Positions 16,364 to 24,844 of a stretch of DNA of 50,855 nucleotides are shown here, piece after piece; position 1 is the first letter of the stretch, and every line of letters begins with the position of its first letter. Where the stretch lies: the NCBI GenBank assembly GCA_938017825.1, contig CALIJE010000069.1:1-50855 (forward strand), given 5' to 3'. Below the pieces are notes generated by a model. That model was not told the origin of the DNA. It worked only from the letters and a program-made list of their open reading frames with translations, and ran no database searches. The position numbers were made by a program, and so were the translations under genes. This DNA is from an uncultured Flavobacteriaceae bacterium. GTDB taxonomy: Bacteria; Bacteroidota; Bacteroidia; Flavobacteriales; Flavobacteriaceae.

Positions 16364-18893
16364 ACGAGTAGCTTTATTTAGTTGCCTGTTTTGTTGTTTT
16401 GTTTTCTTTAAGGGAGAGGCGCAGGAAGTCAAAACTTCAACGTCTTTGATTTCGGTGCTGCAAAGCTTAGAGGAAACCCTTGACATAAAGTTTTCGTACG
16501 TTGATGTAGACCTGTCCAATGTAAAGGTGTCCTTATCGAATTCTAAAGAACTTCCTATTATTTTTTCGCAGATAGAGCAACAAACCCAACTGCTCATAAA
16601 AAAATTGAACGATCGGTACTATGCCATAATCAAGCCAGATACCTTATCGATTTGTGCTTTTGTATTCGACAACTTTGAGGAGAATACTGTAATGGGAGCT
16701 TCGGTAGAAGTATTAAACACAGACATTTCGGTGGTTACGGATATGGACGGTCATTTTTCTTTAAAAAACGTTCCGCGAGACGCCGTGTTACGCATTAAAT
16801 ATATTGGCTTTAAGACACTTTATGTAGATGCTACCGACCTAGTGGGCCAAACGGAATGTCAAACCATCCTATTGGCAGAATATTACCGCCAATTGCAAGA
16901 GGTAGTGGTATATGAATTTTTAACCTCAGGGCTATCGAAACAGGCCGATGCGAGTATTGAACTGAATATTGAAAAATTCGGAATTCTTCCAGGAACGATC
17001 GAGCCCGATGTTTTACAAACCATACAGGCCTTACCGGGAATTAAAAGTGTAGATGAGACCGTTTCCAATATTAATATTCGGGGGGGCAGCAACGATCAAA
17101 ATCTCTTGTTATGGGACGGCATAAAGATGTACCAGTCAGGGCACTTTTTTGGACTTATCTCGGCCTATAACCCTTACTTGACAGAGAAAGTCACCTTAAT
17201 TAAAAACGGCACTAGTAGTGAGTTTGGGGATGGGGTAAGCGGCCTCATTTCGATGAAGACCAAAGATGATGGCAAACAACCCTTCTTTGGTGGTGGTGGC
17301 CTTAACTTGATCAGTGCCGACGCCTATGGACAAATTCCGATTTCAAAAAAAATGGGAGTTCAGTTCTCTGGGCGAAGGTCTATGACCGACTTTTTAAACA
17401 CGCCTACTTTTAGTCGTTTCTTCAACAGAATATTTAAGAATGATCAAATTGTAAATGTGAGTGCACCCGAAAACAGAAATAGGGATGAACGCTTTTACTT
17501 CTATGATTTCACAGGGAAATTTCTCTATGATATCAATGATAAACAACAAATTCGATTGAGTTTTATCAACATCAACAATCGACTAAAATATACCGAGGAA
17601 GATTTGGATACCAGCGATCGAACCCAAAGTAATCTCAATCAACAAAATTTTTCGGCAGGAGCTAGATTAATGAGTGATTGGACAGATCGATTCAGCACCT
17701 CTTTAAATACCTACTACACGAGTTATATACTGAGTTCGCTCAATATTTCGTTTGACCAGGCTCAGCAACTACTTCAAAATAATGAGGTACGGGAGACTGC
17801 GGTTAAACTAAAGACGAATCTTAGATTTGGTGAAGAAATCAACTGGCTGAATGGTGTTCAAATCAGTGAGACCGATATTTCGAACACAACCAATGTTAGT
17901 TTGCCGCCTTTCGAGAATAACAATAAAGGCATCGTGATTACAAGCGCGTTTTTCTCGGAACTGGCCTACCGTTCTCCCGACACTAAACTCTCTGCAAAAG
18001 GCGGTCTAAGACTGAACCACTATCGAAATCCGGGCAATTTTTCAAAGTTTATTTTTGAACCGCGACTAAATCTAAACTACACATTTGCTACGAATTTGAA
18101 GGCCATCTTATTGGGAGAGTTTAAAAGTCAGGCTACCAATCAGGTAGTTGATCTAGAGCAGAACTTTTTGGGTATTGAGAAACGCAGGTGGGTAATTTCA
18201 GACGGGTTGAACCTTCCGGTAACTCGAAGCAAGCAAGGTTCTATCGGTATTAATTACGATAAGAAAAACCTCTATATTGGCCTAGAAGGTTTTTACAAAG
18301 AGGTGACCGATATTAGTACCTCTACCCAAGGGTTTGAGAATCAATTTCAATTTAACGGAGAAATCGGAAAATATGATGTGAAAGGAATTGAGTTTCTTAT
18401 CAACAAAAAAACCGATGATTACAGTATTTGGGGTAGCTATACCTACAATTTCAATACCTATAATTTTCCTGATTTCGTGCCGAGCAGTTTTCCCAATAAT
18501 TTTGATATTCGCCACACCGTAACTTTGGCCGGCACCATAACCAAAGGCGATTTTAAGTTTGGAATAGGCCTTAATTACCGCTCGGGCATACCCTTTACCG
18601 AGCCTGATCCCAATGACCCCTTAGACACATCGGTATTTCCGAGCAGGATCAACTTCTCGAGTCCCAACAGTAGTAGATTGCCAGACTATATTAGAGCAGA
18701 CGCATCGGCCATTTACGATTTTGAAATGAGTCCAAAAATCAAGGCTTCGGCGGGTATATCGGTACTGAATTTTAGTAGTAGGAAAAATATATTGAACGCC
18801 TACTATCAAGTGGGGGAAGCTGATACCATTGAACGTGTTGAGAATGTATCTTTGGGTCTAACGCCAAATTTTAGTTTTAGGGTGAAGTTCTAA
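16344..18893 (+). CDS. TonB-dependent outer-membrane receptor with STN and carboxypeptidase-like domains
   Basis: The 849-residue protein has a signal peptide (LFSCLFCCFVFFKGEAQ, about 1-27), then an STN domain (ISVLQSLEETLDIKFSYVDVDLS, about 35-105) that signals to FecR. A carboxypeptidase-regulatory-like beta-sandwich follows (CAFVFDNFEENTVMGASVEVLN to DGHFSLKNVP), then a plug domain (DVLQTIQALPGIKSVDE, INIRGG, LLWDGIKMY, about 205-310) and a TonB barrel ending in NFSFRVKF. This is a signalling-type receptor, FecA/CssA-like, for an unknown large ligand. No SusD gene is beside it. ATG at 16344 is chosen; an earlier TTG (16320) would lengthen the overlap with FecR. It converges on an MtfA-like gene with a 17-bp 3' overlap. 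Confidence 0.93.
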   Translation: MPKTPLKRVALFSCLFCCFVFFKGEAQEVKTSTSLISVLQSLEETLDIKFSYVDVDLSNVKVSLSNSKELPIIFSQIEQQTQLLIKKLNDRYYAIIKPDTLSICAFVFDNFEENTVMGASVEVLNTDISVVTDMDGHFSLKNVPRDAVLRIKYIGFKTLYVDATDLVGQTECQTILLAEYYRQLQEVVVYEFLTSGLSKQADASIELNIEKFGILPGTIEPDVLQTIQALPGIKSVDETVSNINIRGGSNDQNLLLWDGIKMYQSGHFFGLISAYNPYLTEKVTLIKNGTSSEFGDGVSGLISMKTKDDGKQPFFGGGGLNLISADAYGQIPISKKMGVQFSGRRSMTDFLNTPTFSRFFNRIFKNDQIVNVSAPENRNRDERFYFYDFTGKFLYDINDKQQIRLSFININNRLKYTEEDLDTSDRTQSNLNQQNFSAGARLMSDWTDRFSTSLNTYYTSYILSSLNISFDQAQQLLQNNEVRETAVKLKTNLRFGEEINWLNGVQISETDISNTTNVSLPPFENNNKGIVITSAFFSELAYRSPDTKLSAKGGLRLNHYRNPGNFSKFIFEPRLNLNYTFATNLKAILLGEFKSQATNQVVDLEQNFLGIEKRRWVISDGLNLPVTRSKQGSIGINYDKKNLYIGLEGFYKEVTDISTSTQGFENQFQFNGEIGKYDVKGIEFLINKKTDDYSIWGSYTYNFNTYNFPDFVPSSFPNNFDIRHTVTLAGTITKGDFKFGIGLNYRSGIPFTEPDPNDPLDTSVFPSRINFSSPNSSRLPDYIRADASAIYDFEMSPKIKASAGISVLNFSSRKNILNAYYQVGEADTIERVENVSLGLTPNFSFRVKF

Positions 18894-19701
18894 ACGTTCG
18901 CGCCTCTTTGTTATACTGAAAATCCATTTTTAGCATGCGCCGTAGCTCTTCAAATAATTCGGGGAAATCGTTTTTAAATACCGAAGGAGTTTCAAAATAG
19001 TTCTCTACCGCCACGGAAAAGAACTCATGAAGATTTGCAAGACCATATTCTCGAAAGTATTGTGATGCAGCTAACTTCATTAAAAAGTCCTCATTGGCGA
19101 ATAATCTCTTAATGCGTCTTAAGCCCACTCTAAATCGAAGTCCTTGCCATGAACTTGTTTTCATCATTTCAAAACTTAGGGCATGTGCAAACTCATGCAT
19201 GGCCAAATTACGATTGTCCCTAAGATTCTCGAATCCCTCCCAAATCTTATCTGCTGCAAGTACGATGGTCTTAAAATTTGGGTTGTACTCTCCTAAATGA
19301 TATTTGCGATTTATTCTTGAATAATATTGTGAGGGATAAACGATAATTCGAATGAGGCTGCGCATCATACGATAGCGTCGTAATCCTAAGGTCATTATAA
19401 CCGTGGTGGCGCTTAAAAGCAGCTTTATTTCGTCCTGTTTCTCTACGGTGCCGTAAAAAACAAAGTGCTTCTTACTTCGAAACCAAATAATACGCTCTAG
19501 GCATTTTGCCTTGAGTTTCGGCGTCAATTCCTTAAATATGGGAAAGTGTTCTGAGATAAAGCGTTCTTCCTTTGGCGAAAGCGGTTTTATTCGTATAAAT
19601 GGATTAAGCTGGTACAGGTCAATAGCATAATAAACCAAGTACAAAGTATGACCTACAATATACGCGAGGGCTAGATATTTGAAGATTTCCCATATTGGCA
19701 T
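18877..19701 (-). CDS. MtfA-like zinc peptidase (M90 family)
   Basis: The 274-residue protein starts with a membrane helix (FKYLALAYIVGHTLYLVYYA, about 7-26). The zinc site is HEFAH at residues 169-173 within NLAMHEFAHALSFEMM. A C-terminal Glu ligand candidate lies in HEFFSVAVENYFE (Glu226 or Glu233), matching the M90/MtfA pattern. E. coli MtfA regulates the glucose transporter by binding Mlc and has peptidase activity; here an N-terminal anchor suggests attachment to the inner membrane. It sits next to argS on the same strand, 44 bp downstream, and converges on the TonB receptor. A link to either is not shown. Confidence 0.85.
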   Translation of the reverse strand: MPIWEIFKYLALAYIVGHTLYLVYYAIDLYQLNPFIRIKPLSPKEERFISEHFPIFKELTPKLKAKCLERIIWFRSKKHFVFYGTVEKQDEIKLLLSATTVIMTLGLRRYRMMRSLIRIIVYPSQYYSRINRKYHLGEYNPNFKTIVLAADKIWEGFENLRDNRNLAMHEFAHALSFEMMKTSSWQGLRFRVGLRRIKRLFANEDFLMKLAASQYFREYGLANLHEFFSVAVENYFETPSVFKNDFPELFEELRRMLKMDFQYNKEARTFRTSP

Positions 19702-19745
19702 AAAGCTAAAACTATAGAAAAAGCTAAAAATTGCCTAAAGTCCGC

Positions 19746-21530
19746 TCACATGCGCTGTGGCACCTGTATTCCCAATAATTTGAAACTAGATTCAATAACT
19801 TCCCCTACTTTATTGGCAAGTTGTATTCGAAAGACCTTCTTTTCTTCTTCGGCATCAACAAAAATAGGTACTTGCTGATAAAATGAGTTGAACGATTTTA
19901 CCAGATCATATACATAGTTAGCGATTACGGCAGGGCTGTAGTTCTCTGCTGCCAAATGAATCGTATCTGGGAAAATCAGAAGTTGTTTGATCAATTCTTT
20001 TTCCTTCTTATGCAAATCCTCTACTTCGGTCGAATTCTTCCAGTTCAACCCATGATCTGAGGCATTCCTTTTTACCGATTGTATTCGTGCAAAAGTGTAT
20101 TGAATAAAAGGGCCGGTATTACCCTGAAAATCTACTGATTCTTCTGGGTTGAACAAGATTCTCTTTTTCGGATCCACCTTAAGGATATAATATTTAAGAG
20201 CTCCGAGCCCAATGGTCTTGTACAATTCTTCTTTTTCTGAATCAGCGTAGTCGTCTAACTTGCCCAATTCTTCTGAGATTTGTTTGGCCGTGGCAGTCAT
20301 ATCTACCATTAAATCATCGGCATCGACTACGGTACCTTCACGGCTTTTCATCTTCCCGCTAGGCAAGTCGACCATTCCGTAGCTTAAATGATGTAATTGT
20401 TCTGCCCAAGGAAATCCTAGTTTTTTTAGAATCAAAAAAAGCACCTTAAAGTGATAATCTTGCTCATTGCCCACAGTGTAGACCATGCCGTTAATGTCGG
20501 GATAGTCTTTGACACGCTGAATGGCAGTACCAATATCCTGCGTCATGTAAACCGCGGTCCCGTCGGAACGAAGTACAATCTTTTCATCCAAACCATCCTC
20601 AGTCAAATCTATCCAAACACTGCCATCCTCTTTTTTATAGAATATCCCTTTCTGGAGCCCGTCAGCAACAAAGTCCTTTCCAAGGAGATAGGTATCACTT
20701 TCGTAATAGAGTTTGTCAAAATCAACGCCCATGTTTTTATAGGTCACGTTAAAACCTTCATACACCCAGCCGTTCATCTCTTTCCATAACGCTACGATTT
20801 CTTTATCCCCTGCCTCCCATTTTAGTAGCATTTTTTGGGCTTCCACCAGAGAAGGTGCTTCTTTTTCAGCAACTTTGCGTTCAATACCCTCCGCGACTAG
20901 GGCTTCTATTTCGGAATTATACACTGAATTGAATTTCACATAATAGTTCCCCACCAGCTTATCACCCTTTAGGCCCGTAGATTTTGGGGTTTCCCCATTT
21001 CCGTAGCGCTGCCAGGCCAACATACTTTTACAAATATGAATACCGCGGTCATTTATAATCTGGGTCTTATAAACCTTTTTTCCAGCTGCCTTTAAAATCT
21101 CTGCAACCGAATAGCCCAATAGGTTATTTCGAATATGTCCTAGATGTAAGGGCTTATTGGTATTGGGAGATGAATATTCGACCATTACCGCGTTATGGGC
21201 GCTTTCGGCAACAAGTCCGTAATCAGGACTATCGCAAATCGTCTTAAAGAAATCAATATAAAATGTATCGCTTAAGACAAGGTTTAAAAAACCCTTTACA
21301 ACATTGAAGTCAGTTACGGCCGCTACTTCATCTTTCAGAAAAGCACCAAGCTGTTCACCAATTTGAACAGGGTTTCCTTTGACTATGCGAAGCATTGGAA
21401 ATACGACAACTGTAATATCGCCATCAAAATCCTTTCGGGTAGGCTGAAACTCTACTGATGGCAATTCGGCTTTAAAAATAGAAAGAATAGCTTCTTTTAC
21501 CTTAGCCTCTAAAACAGTCTGAATGCTCAT
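19746..21530 (-). CDS. argS: Arginyl-tRNA synthetase
   Basis: ArgS charges tRNA-Arg with arginine. The 594-residue class I synthetase has the N-terminal additional domain, the HIGH-like motif in NTNKPLHLGHIRNNLLG, and the KMSKS-like loop as SGKMKSREGTVV. The anticodon-binding region with NTGPFIQYTFARIQSVKR is at the C-terminus, ending GIQVPQRM. Size and motif order are typical. ATG at 21530 is used; a TTG at 21554 is an alternative. A consensus promoter stands just upstream in the divergent gap. Downstream, an MtfA-like gene follows after 44 bp. Confidence 0.97.
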   Translation of the reverse strand: MSIQTVLEAKVKEAILSIFKAELPSVEFQPTRKDFDGDITVVVFPMLRIVKGNPVQIGEQLGAFLKDEVAAVTDFNVVKGFLNLVLSDTFYIDFFKTICDSPDYGLVAESAHNAVMVEYSSPNTNKPLHLGHIRNNLLGYSVAEILKAAGKKVYKTQIINDRGIHICKSMLAWQRYGNGETPKSTGLKGDKLVGNYYVKFNSVYNSEIEALVAEGIERKVAEKEAPSLVEAQKMLLKWEAGDKEIVALWKEMNGWVYEGFNVTYKNMGVDFDKLYYESDTYLLGKDFVADGLQKGIFYKKEDGSVWIDLTEDGLDEKIVLRSDGTAVYMTQDIGTAIQRVKDYPDINGMVYTVGNEQDYHFKVLFLILKKLGFPWAEQLHHLSYGMVDLPSGKMKSREGTVVDADDLMVDMTATAKQISEELGKLDDYADSEKEELYKTIGLGALKYYILKVDPKKRILFNPEESVDFQGNTGPFIQYTFARIQSVKRNASDHGLNWKNSTEVEDLHKKEKELIKQLLIFPDTIHLAAENYSPAVIANYVYDLVKSFNSFYQQVPIFVDAEEEKKVFRIQLANKVGEVIESSFKLLGIQVPQRM

Positions 21531-21551
21531 TGTAATGCGTTTGTAAGCCTG

Positions 21552-21586
21552 CAAAACTACACATTTTTTGGGCTTTTTGCATCAAA
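21552..21586 (-). promoter_or_regulatory. Predicted sigma-A promoter of argS
   Basis: On the minus strand TTTG (21586-21583), a 23-nt spacer and TAGTTTTG (21559-21552) match the Bacteroidota -33/-7 consensus, with the spacer at the long end. The -7 box ends 21 nt before the argS ATG. Confidence 0.5.
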
Positions 21587-21645
21587 TCAACAACCGACTT
21601 CACTGTGCTGGAAAGATTTACTTAACTTTAGAAAAAGTAGTAGTT

Positions 21646-21999
21646 ATGGAGCATATGCAAATTGCTGTTCCTGTTCTGGCATCATTGAACATTGACAAAA
21701 CCGTTGATTTTTATCAGACCAAATTGGGTTTTGACCGTCTAGGATACAAAGACAAGGACTATGCGGTCTTGTGTCGCGATAAGATTGAAATCCACTTTTG
21801 GAAATGCAATGACAAAATCCATCCAGAAAATACAAGTTGTTACATTCGTGTGCATAATGTCGACGGCTTGCATGCCGAAATGAAAGCCGCAGGAGTGGTG
21901 CATCCTAATGGCCCCTTAACAAATCAACCATGGAATATTCGTGAATTCGCTATTTTGGATGCAGATGGCAACATGATTAAGTTCGGTGAAAATATTTAA
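21646..21999 (+). CDS. VOC-family (bleomycin-resistance/glyoxalase-like) protein
   Basis: The 117-residue protein has the short form of the VOC fold: MQIAVPVLASLNIDKTVDFYQTKLGF, KIEIHFWKC with His on the central strand, CYIRVHNVDGLHAEMKAAG, and the closing FAILDADGNMIKFGENI. It resembles the bleomycin-resistance-type members, which sequester or bind small molecules; no substrate is known. ATG at 21646 is used, since the longer frame begins upstream in the argS promoter region. It starts a tight plus-strand operon, with the next gene beginning 2 bp after its stop. Confidence 0.8.
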   Translation: MEHMQIAVPVLASLNIDKTVDFYQTKLGFDRLGYKDKDYAVLCRDKIEIHFWKCNDKIHPENTSCYIRVHNVDGLHAEMKAAGVVHPNGPLTNQPWNIREFAILDADGNMIKFGENI

Positions 22000-22001
22000 G
22001 T

Positions 22002-22427
22002 ATGTTGGTCAACGTATCCTATAACGACAAGAAGGTCACGGAAAAAGTGGATGAGGCTGTTGGAAAACCCTTTGCCCTTAAAGAGCGCTGGGCCATGAAT
22101 GGAATTGGTTCGCCCAAACTATTTATTACAGAAACAAGTGTTGAAATTCGAAACCTACTTATCCTTGACAACAATACCAATTCATGTAATATTGAAATGA
22201 GACCAAAAGGAATTATTGTTCGCTTTCGTTCGCTATTAGAAACTTTCGCTCTTGTGATACCTTATTACAAATTAACCGTGTATAAAGGTGATTTTGCGAT
22301 TTACTCCGTACACAAAGACAACCATTTCATCAAGGTAAAATCAGATACAAAAGCAATTCAAAAATTCTTTCGGAAGGTTCTTGATTACAAGGCCGACAAC
22401 TCACCAACCTCTATTGAAGACCTATGA
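22002..22427 (+). CDS. Conserved hypothetical protein
   Basis: The 141-residue cytosolic protein has no signal peptide and no membrane helix. A central beta pattern (KLFITETSVEIRNLLILDNN, CNIEMRPKGIIVRFRSLLETFALVIPYYKLTVYKGDFAIYSV) looks like a small PH-like or beta-barrel fold, ending in a helix (DTKAIQKFFRKVLDY). I do not recognise a family. It starts 2 bp after the VOC gene and its stop overlaps the ATG of the next gene (ATGA, 4 bp), so it is tightly co-translated with an SDR-like epimerase, which is the only functional hint. Confidence 0.7.
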   Translation: MLVNVSYNDKKVTEKVDEAVGKPFALKERWAMNGIGSPKLFITETSVEIRNLLILDNNTNSCNIEMRPKGIIVRFRSLLETFALVIPYYKLTVYKGDFAIYSVHKDNHFIKVKSDTKAIQKFFRKVLDYKADNSPTSIEDL

Positions 22428-23851
22428 AAATACTTCTTACCGGGGCCAACGGGTATATCGGAATGCGATTGTTGCCCATGCTTTTGAATCTTGGGCATGA
22501 AGTGATTTGTGCCGTTCGAGATGCCGAGCGTCTTTCGGTCGACAAGGAGACGCTTTCCAGGATATCGGTATTGGAAATCGATTTTCTGAAAGAGGTACGC
22601 ATGGGCTATTTACCAAAAGATATTGATATCGCATATTTTCTTATTCACTCAATGAGTACCTCAACCAAGGACTTTGATGAGATGGAAGCAAGAACCGCAA
22701 AGAACTTTAATCGATATTTAGAAGACATTGCGGTAAAACAGGTCATTTATTTAAGTGGTATCGTAAATGAAGAAAACCTTTCGAAACATCTTTGGTCTCG
22801 CAAAAATGTTGAAAAAATCCTATACCAAGGATCCTATGCACTAACGGTTCTACGGGCAGGCATAATTGTTGGCTCAGGTAGTTCTTCATTTGAAATTATT
22901 CGCGACCTCTGTGAGAAATTGCCATTTATGATTACACCAAAATGGGTTTTGACCAAGACACAACCAATAGCCATAAGGGATGTCATGAACTTTCTGATCG
23001 GGGTAATGGAAAACCCAGAAACCTATAATGCTTCCTTTGATATTGCCGGTCCTGAAATAATGACCTACAAAGCTATGCTTAAAGGCTATGCGAAGGCCAG
23101 GGGATTTAATAACTGGATTGTCACTGTACCTGTAATGACACCAAAATTGTCTTCCTACTGGCTGTATTTTGTAACATCAACCTCTTACAAACTGGCCTTG
23201 AACCTAGTTGATAGCATGAAGGTAGAGGTAATTGCCCAGGATAATCGGTTACAACAATTGCTCGATCTAAAAACCCATACCTATAGAGAAGCCATCGATA
23301 TGGCATTCAAGAAAATTGCACAAAACCAAGTGGTCAGCAGCTGGAAAGATAGCATGGTAAGTGGCCGATTCAATCAAGATTTGGAAAAGCACATTCAAGT
23401 ACCCAAATATGGCGTCTTAAAGGATGAGCAGAAACTGCAAATCGGCAACCCGTCCAAAGTACTTGAAAATATTTGGTGTATTGGTGGTGAAAGAGGTTGG
23501 TATTATGGAAATTGGCTTTGGAGAATACGAGGGTTTTTAGATAAGCTAATTGGTGGTGTAGGTTTAAGACGCGGAAGAACACATCCAAATAAACTAAACG
23601 CAGGAGATGCACTCGATTTTTGGCGTGTTCTCTTGGCCGATAAGGATGGTCGGCGATTGCTTTTGTTCGCAGAAATGAAACTTCCCGGGGAAGCCTGGTT
23701 GGAATTTAAAATAGATGAACACAATGTGCTTCATCAAACCGCCACTTTTAGGCCTCGTGGTTTAAGAGGGCGATTGTATTGGTATAGCATTGTTCCAATG
23801 CATTACTTTATCTTTGGAGGTATGATACGCGGAATAGCGGAAGCCAATTAA
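22424..23851 (+). CDS. SDR-family NAD(P)-binding protein with DUF2867 C-terminal domain
   Basis: The 475-residue protein begins with a Rossmann fold: GANGYIGMRLLP (residues 7-18, NAD(P)-binding glycines), CAVRD at the end of strand 2, and YLSG/LRAGIIVG further along (to about 270). From about residue 330 to the end is a DUF2867-like domain, with IWCIGGERGWYYGNWLWRIRG and LLLFAEMKLPGEAWLEFKI. The architecture is that of proteins annotated as NAD-dependent epimerase/dehydratase or 'SDR family oxidoreductase with DUF2867'. Substrate unknown. It shares its start with the end of the preceding gene (ATGA overlap) and has a secreted-protein gene 15 bp downstream. Confidence 0.85.
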   Translation: MKILLTGANGYIGMRLLPMLLNLGHEVICAVRDAERLSVDKETLSRISVLEIDFLKEVRMGYLPKDIDIAYFLIHSMSTSTKDFDEMEARTAKNFNRYLEDIAVKQVIYLSGIVNEENLSKHLWSRKNVEKILYQGSYALTVLRAGIIVGSGSSSFEIIRDLCEKLPFMITPKWVLTKTQPIAIRDVMNFLIGVMENPETYNASFDIAGPEIMTYKAMLKGYAKARGFNNWIVTVPVMTPKLSSYWLYFVTSTSYKLALNLVDSMKVEVIAQDNRLQQLLDLKTHTYREAIDMAFKKIAQNQVVSSWKDSMVSGRFNQDLEKHIQVPKYGVLKDEQKLQIGNPSKVLENIWCIGGERGWYYGNWLWRIRGFLDKLIGGVGLRRGRTHPNKLNAGDALDFWRVLLADKDGRRLLLFAEMKLPGEAWLEFKIDEHNVLHQTATFRPRGLRGRLYWYSIVPMHYFIFGGMIRGIAEAN

Positions 23852-23866
23852 TGCGACTTCAATACA

Positions 23867-24835
23867 ATGAAAAATCGGTACATAACATATGTGTTCATTA
23901 CAGTTCTAATTATCGCAGGCCCTGTACTTTATGCACAGCAGAACAACAATCATAAAAGAGATTCGGGGATTCAAATTTCAGTACTTGATTTAACAGAGAC
24001 TGCACCAGAAGGCTACGTTGCGATCAAAACAGTAAAACTAAATACTCCTTTAAGACCAGATAGTATATATGAATTGGGTTTTTGGATTTTTGGACCTCAA
24101 CCTAAAGTCAAAGGCTACTCATTTCCGATACAGGTTTTTCCGTCGAATCGATCAGACCTGGTAGAACCCAATATTTTTGACTTGGTATCCCCTACAACGG
24201 ATTTTCCTAAATTAGAAATGAAGCCTCCGCCTAGTTATACCAGTAAGGGGCATTTTACCTTTGTTATTCGGCCCGACACACTTTACCATTACATGACCAT
24301 AGCCCTAAGAGCCAAGAATTCTGAACTACCTCCAATACAACTGAAAAGTGACATCACGGTTACGGGAATATTCGTTAGGCCACTGCCTGAAATCAAAGAA
24401 GAAGAAACAGAAGATACAACAGAGTCTATTGCAGAATCAACTGTCCCCTTGCCTGCAGTACGTGCAGAAAGTGCAGAACGTGCAGAACGTGCAGAACGTA
24501 AATTAATCAATAGCAATAAAAGTTATTCTGTCGCTGAAAGAGAACTTTCAATTGGTCTTTTCGACCATCGAAATATTGATAATGACCGTGTGACCATTTA
24601 TTTGAACGACGACATTTTGGTCAAAGACCTGACACTGAAGAAACAGAAGCAATTCTTTAAAGCTACCTTAAGACCTGGAAAAAACACCATTACCTTACAT
24701 GCCGAAAATCTGGGGGAGGTAGCTCCCAATACGGCTGCGATTCTTATCAAAAACCAATCGCAAGAGTTTATGGCCGTGCTTGAATCTGACCTAGGCGCAA
24801 GTCAGTTTTTTACCCTAATCTATAATCCTGATTGA
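23867..24835 (+). CDS. Secreted protein of unknown function with (RAE)n linker
   Basis: The 322-residue protein has a Sec signal peptide (VFITVLIIAGPVLYAQ, about 10-25). Residues about 30-180 form a beta-rich region. An acidic stretch (EEEETEDTTES) and a short RAE repeat (four RAE/SAE units, residues about 199-210) make a linker. The C-terminal domain (about 225-322; RVTIYLNDDILVKDLTL, GKNTITLHAENLGEVAPNTAAILI) has the beta-sandwich pattern found at the end of many flavobacterial secreted proteins. No catalytic motif is seen. It is the last gene of the VOC-to-secreted-protein operon and converges on the glycoside-hydrolase-like lipoprotein (9-bp gap). Confidence 0.72.
   Translation: MKNRYITYVFITVLIIAGPVLYAQQNNNHKRDSGIQISVLDLTETAPEGYVAIKTVKLNTPLRPDSIYELGFWIFGPQPKVKGYSFPIQVFPSNRSDLVEPNIFDLVSPTTDFPKLEMKPPPSYTSKGHFTFVIRPDTLYHYMTIALRAKNSELPPIQLKSDITVTGIFVRPLPEIKEEETEDTTESIAESTVPLPAVRAESAERAERAERKLINSNKSYSVAERELSIGLFDHRNIDNDRVTIYLNDDILVKDLTLKKQKQFFKATLRPGKNTITLHAENLGEVAPNTAAILIKNQSQEFMAVLESDLGASQFFTLIYNPD
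24461..24496 (+). repeat. 9-bp tandem repeat (four units) inside a coding region
   Basis: The unit cgtgcagaa occurs four times in a row, with one change (agtgcagaa), plus a partial fifth. It encodes RAE-SAE-RAE-RAE. Units are whole codons, so copy-number change would lengthen or shorten the protein linker without a frameshift. Confidence 0.85.
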
Positions 24836-24844
24836 CTGTAGGCC

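Noticed and set aside
24461-24496. Possible CRISPR-like or regulatory repeat
   Set aside because: Units are 9 bp, direct, contiguous and coding; there are no spacers.
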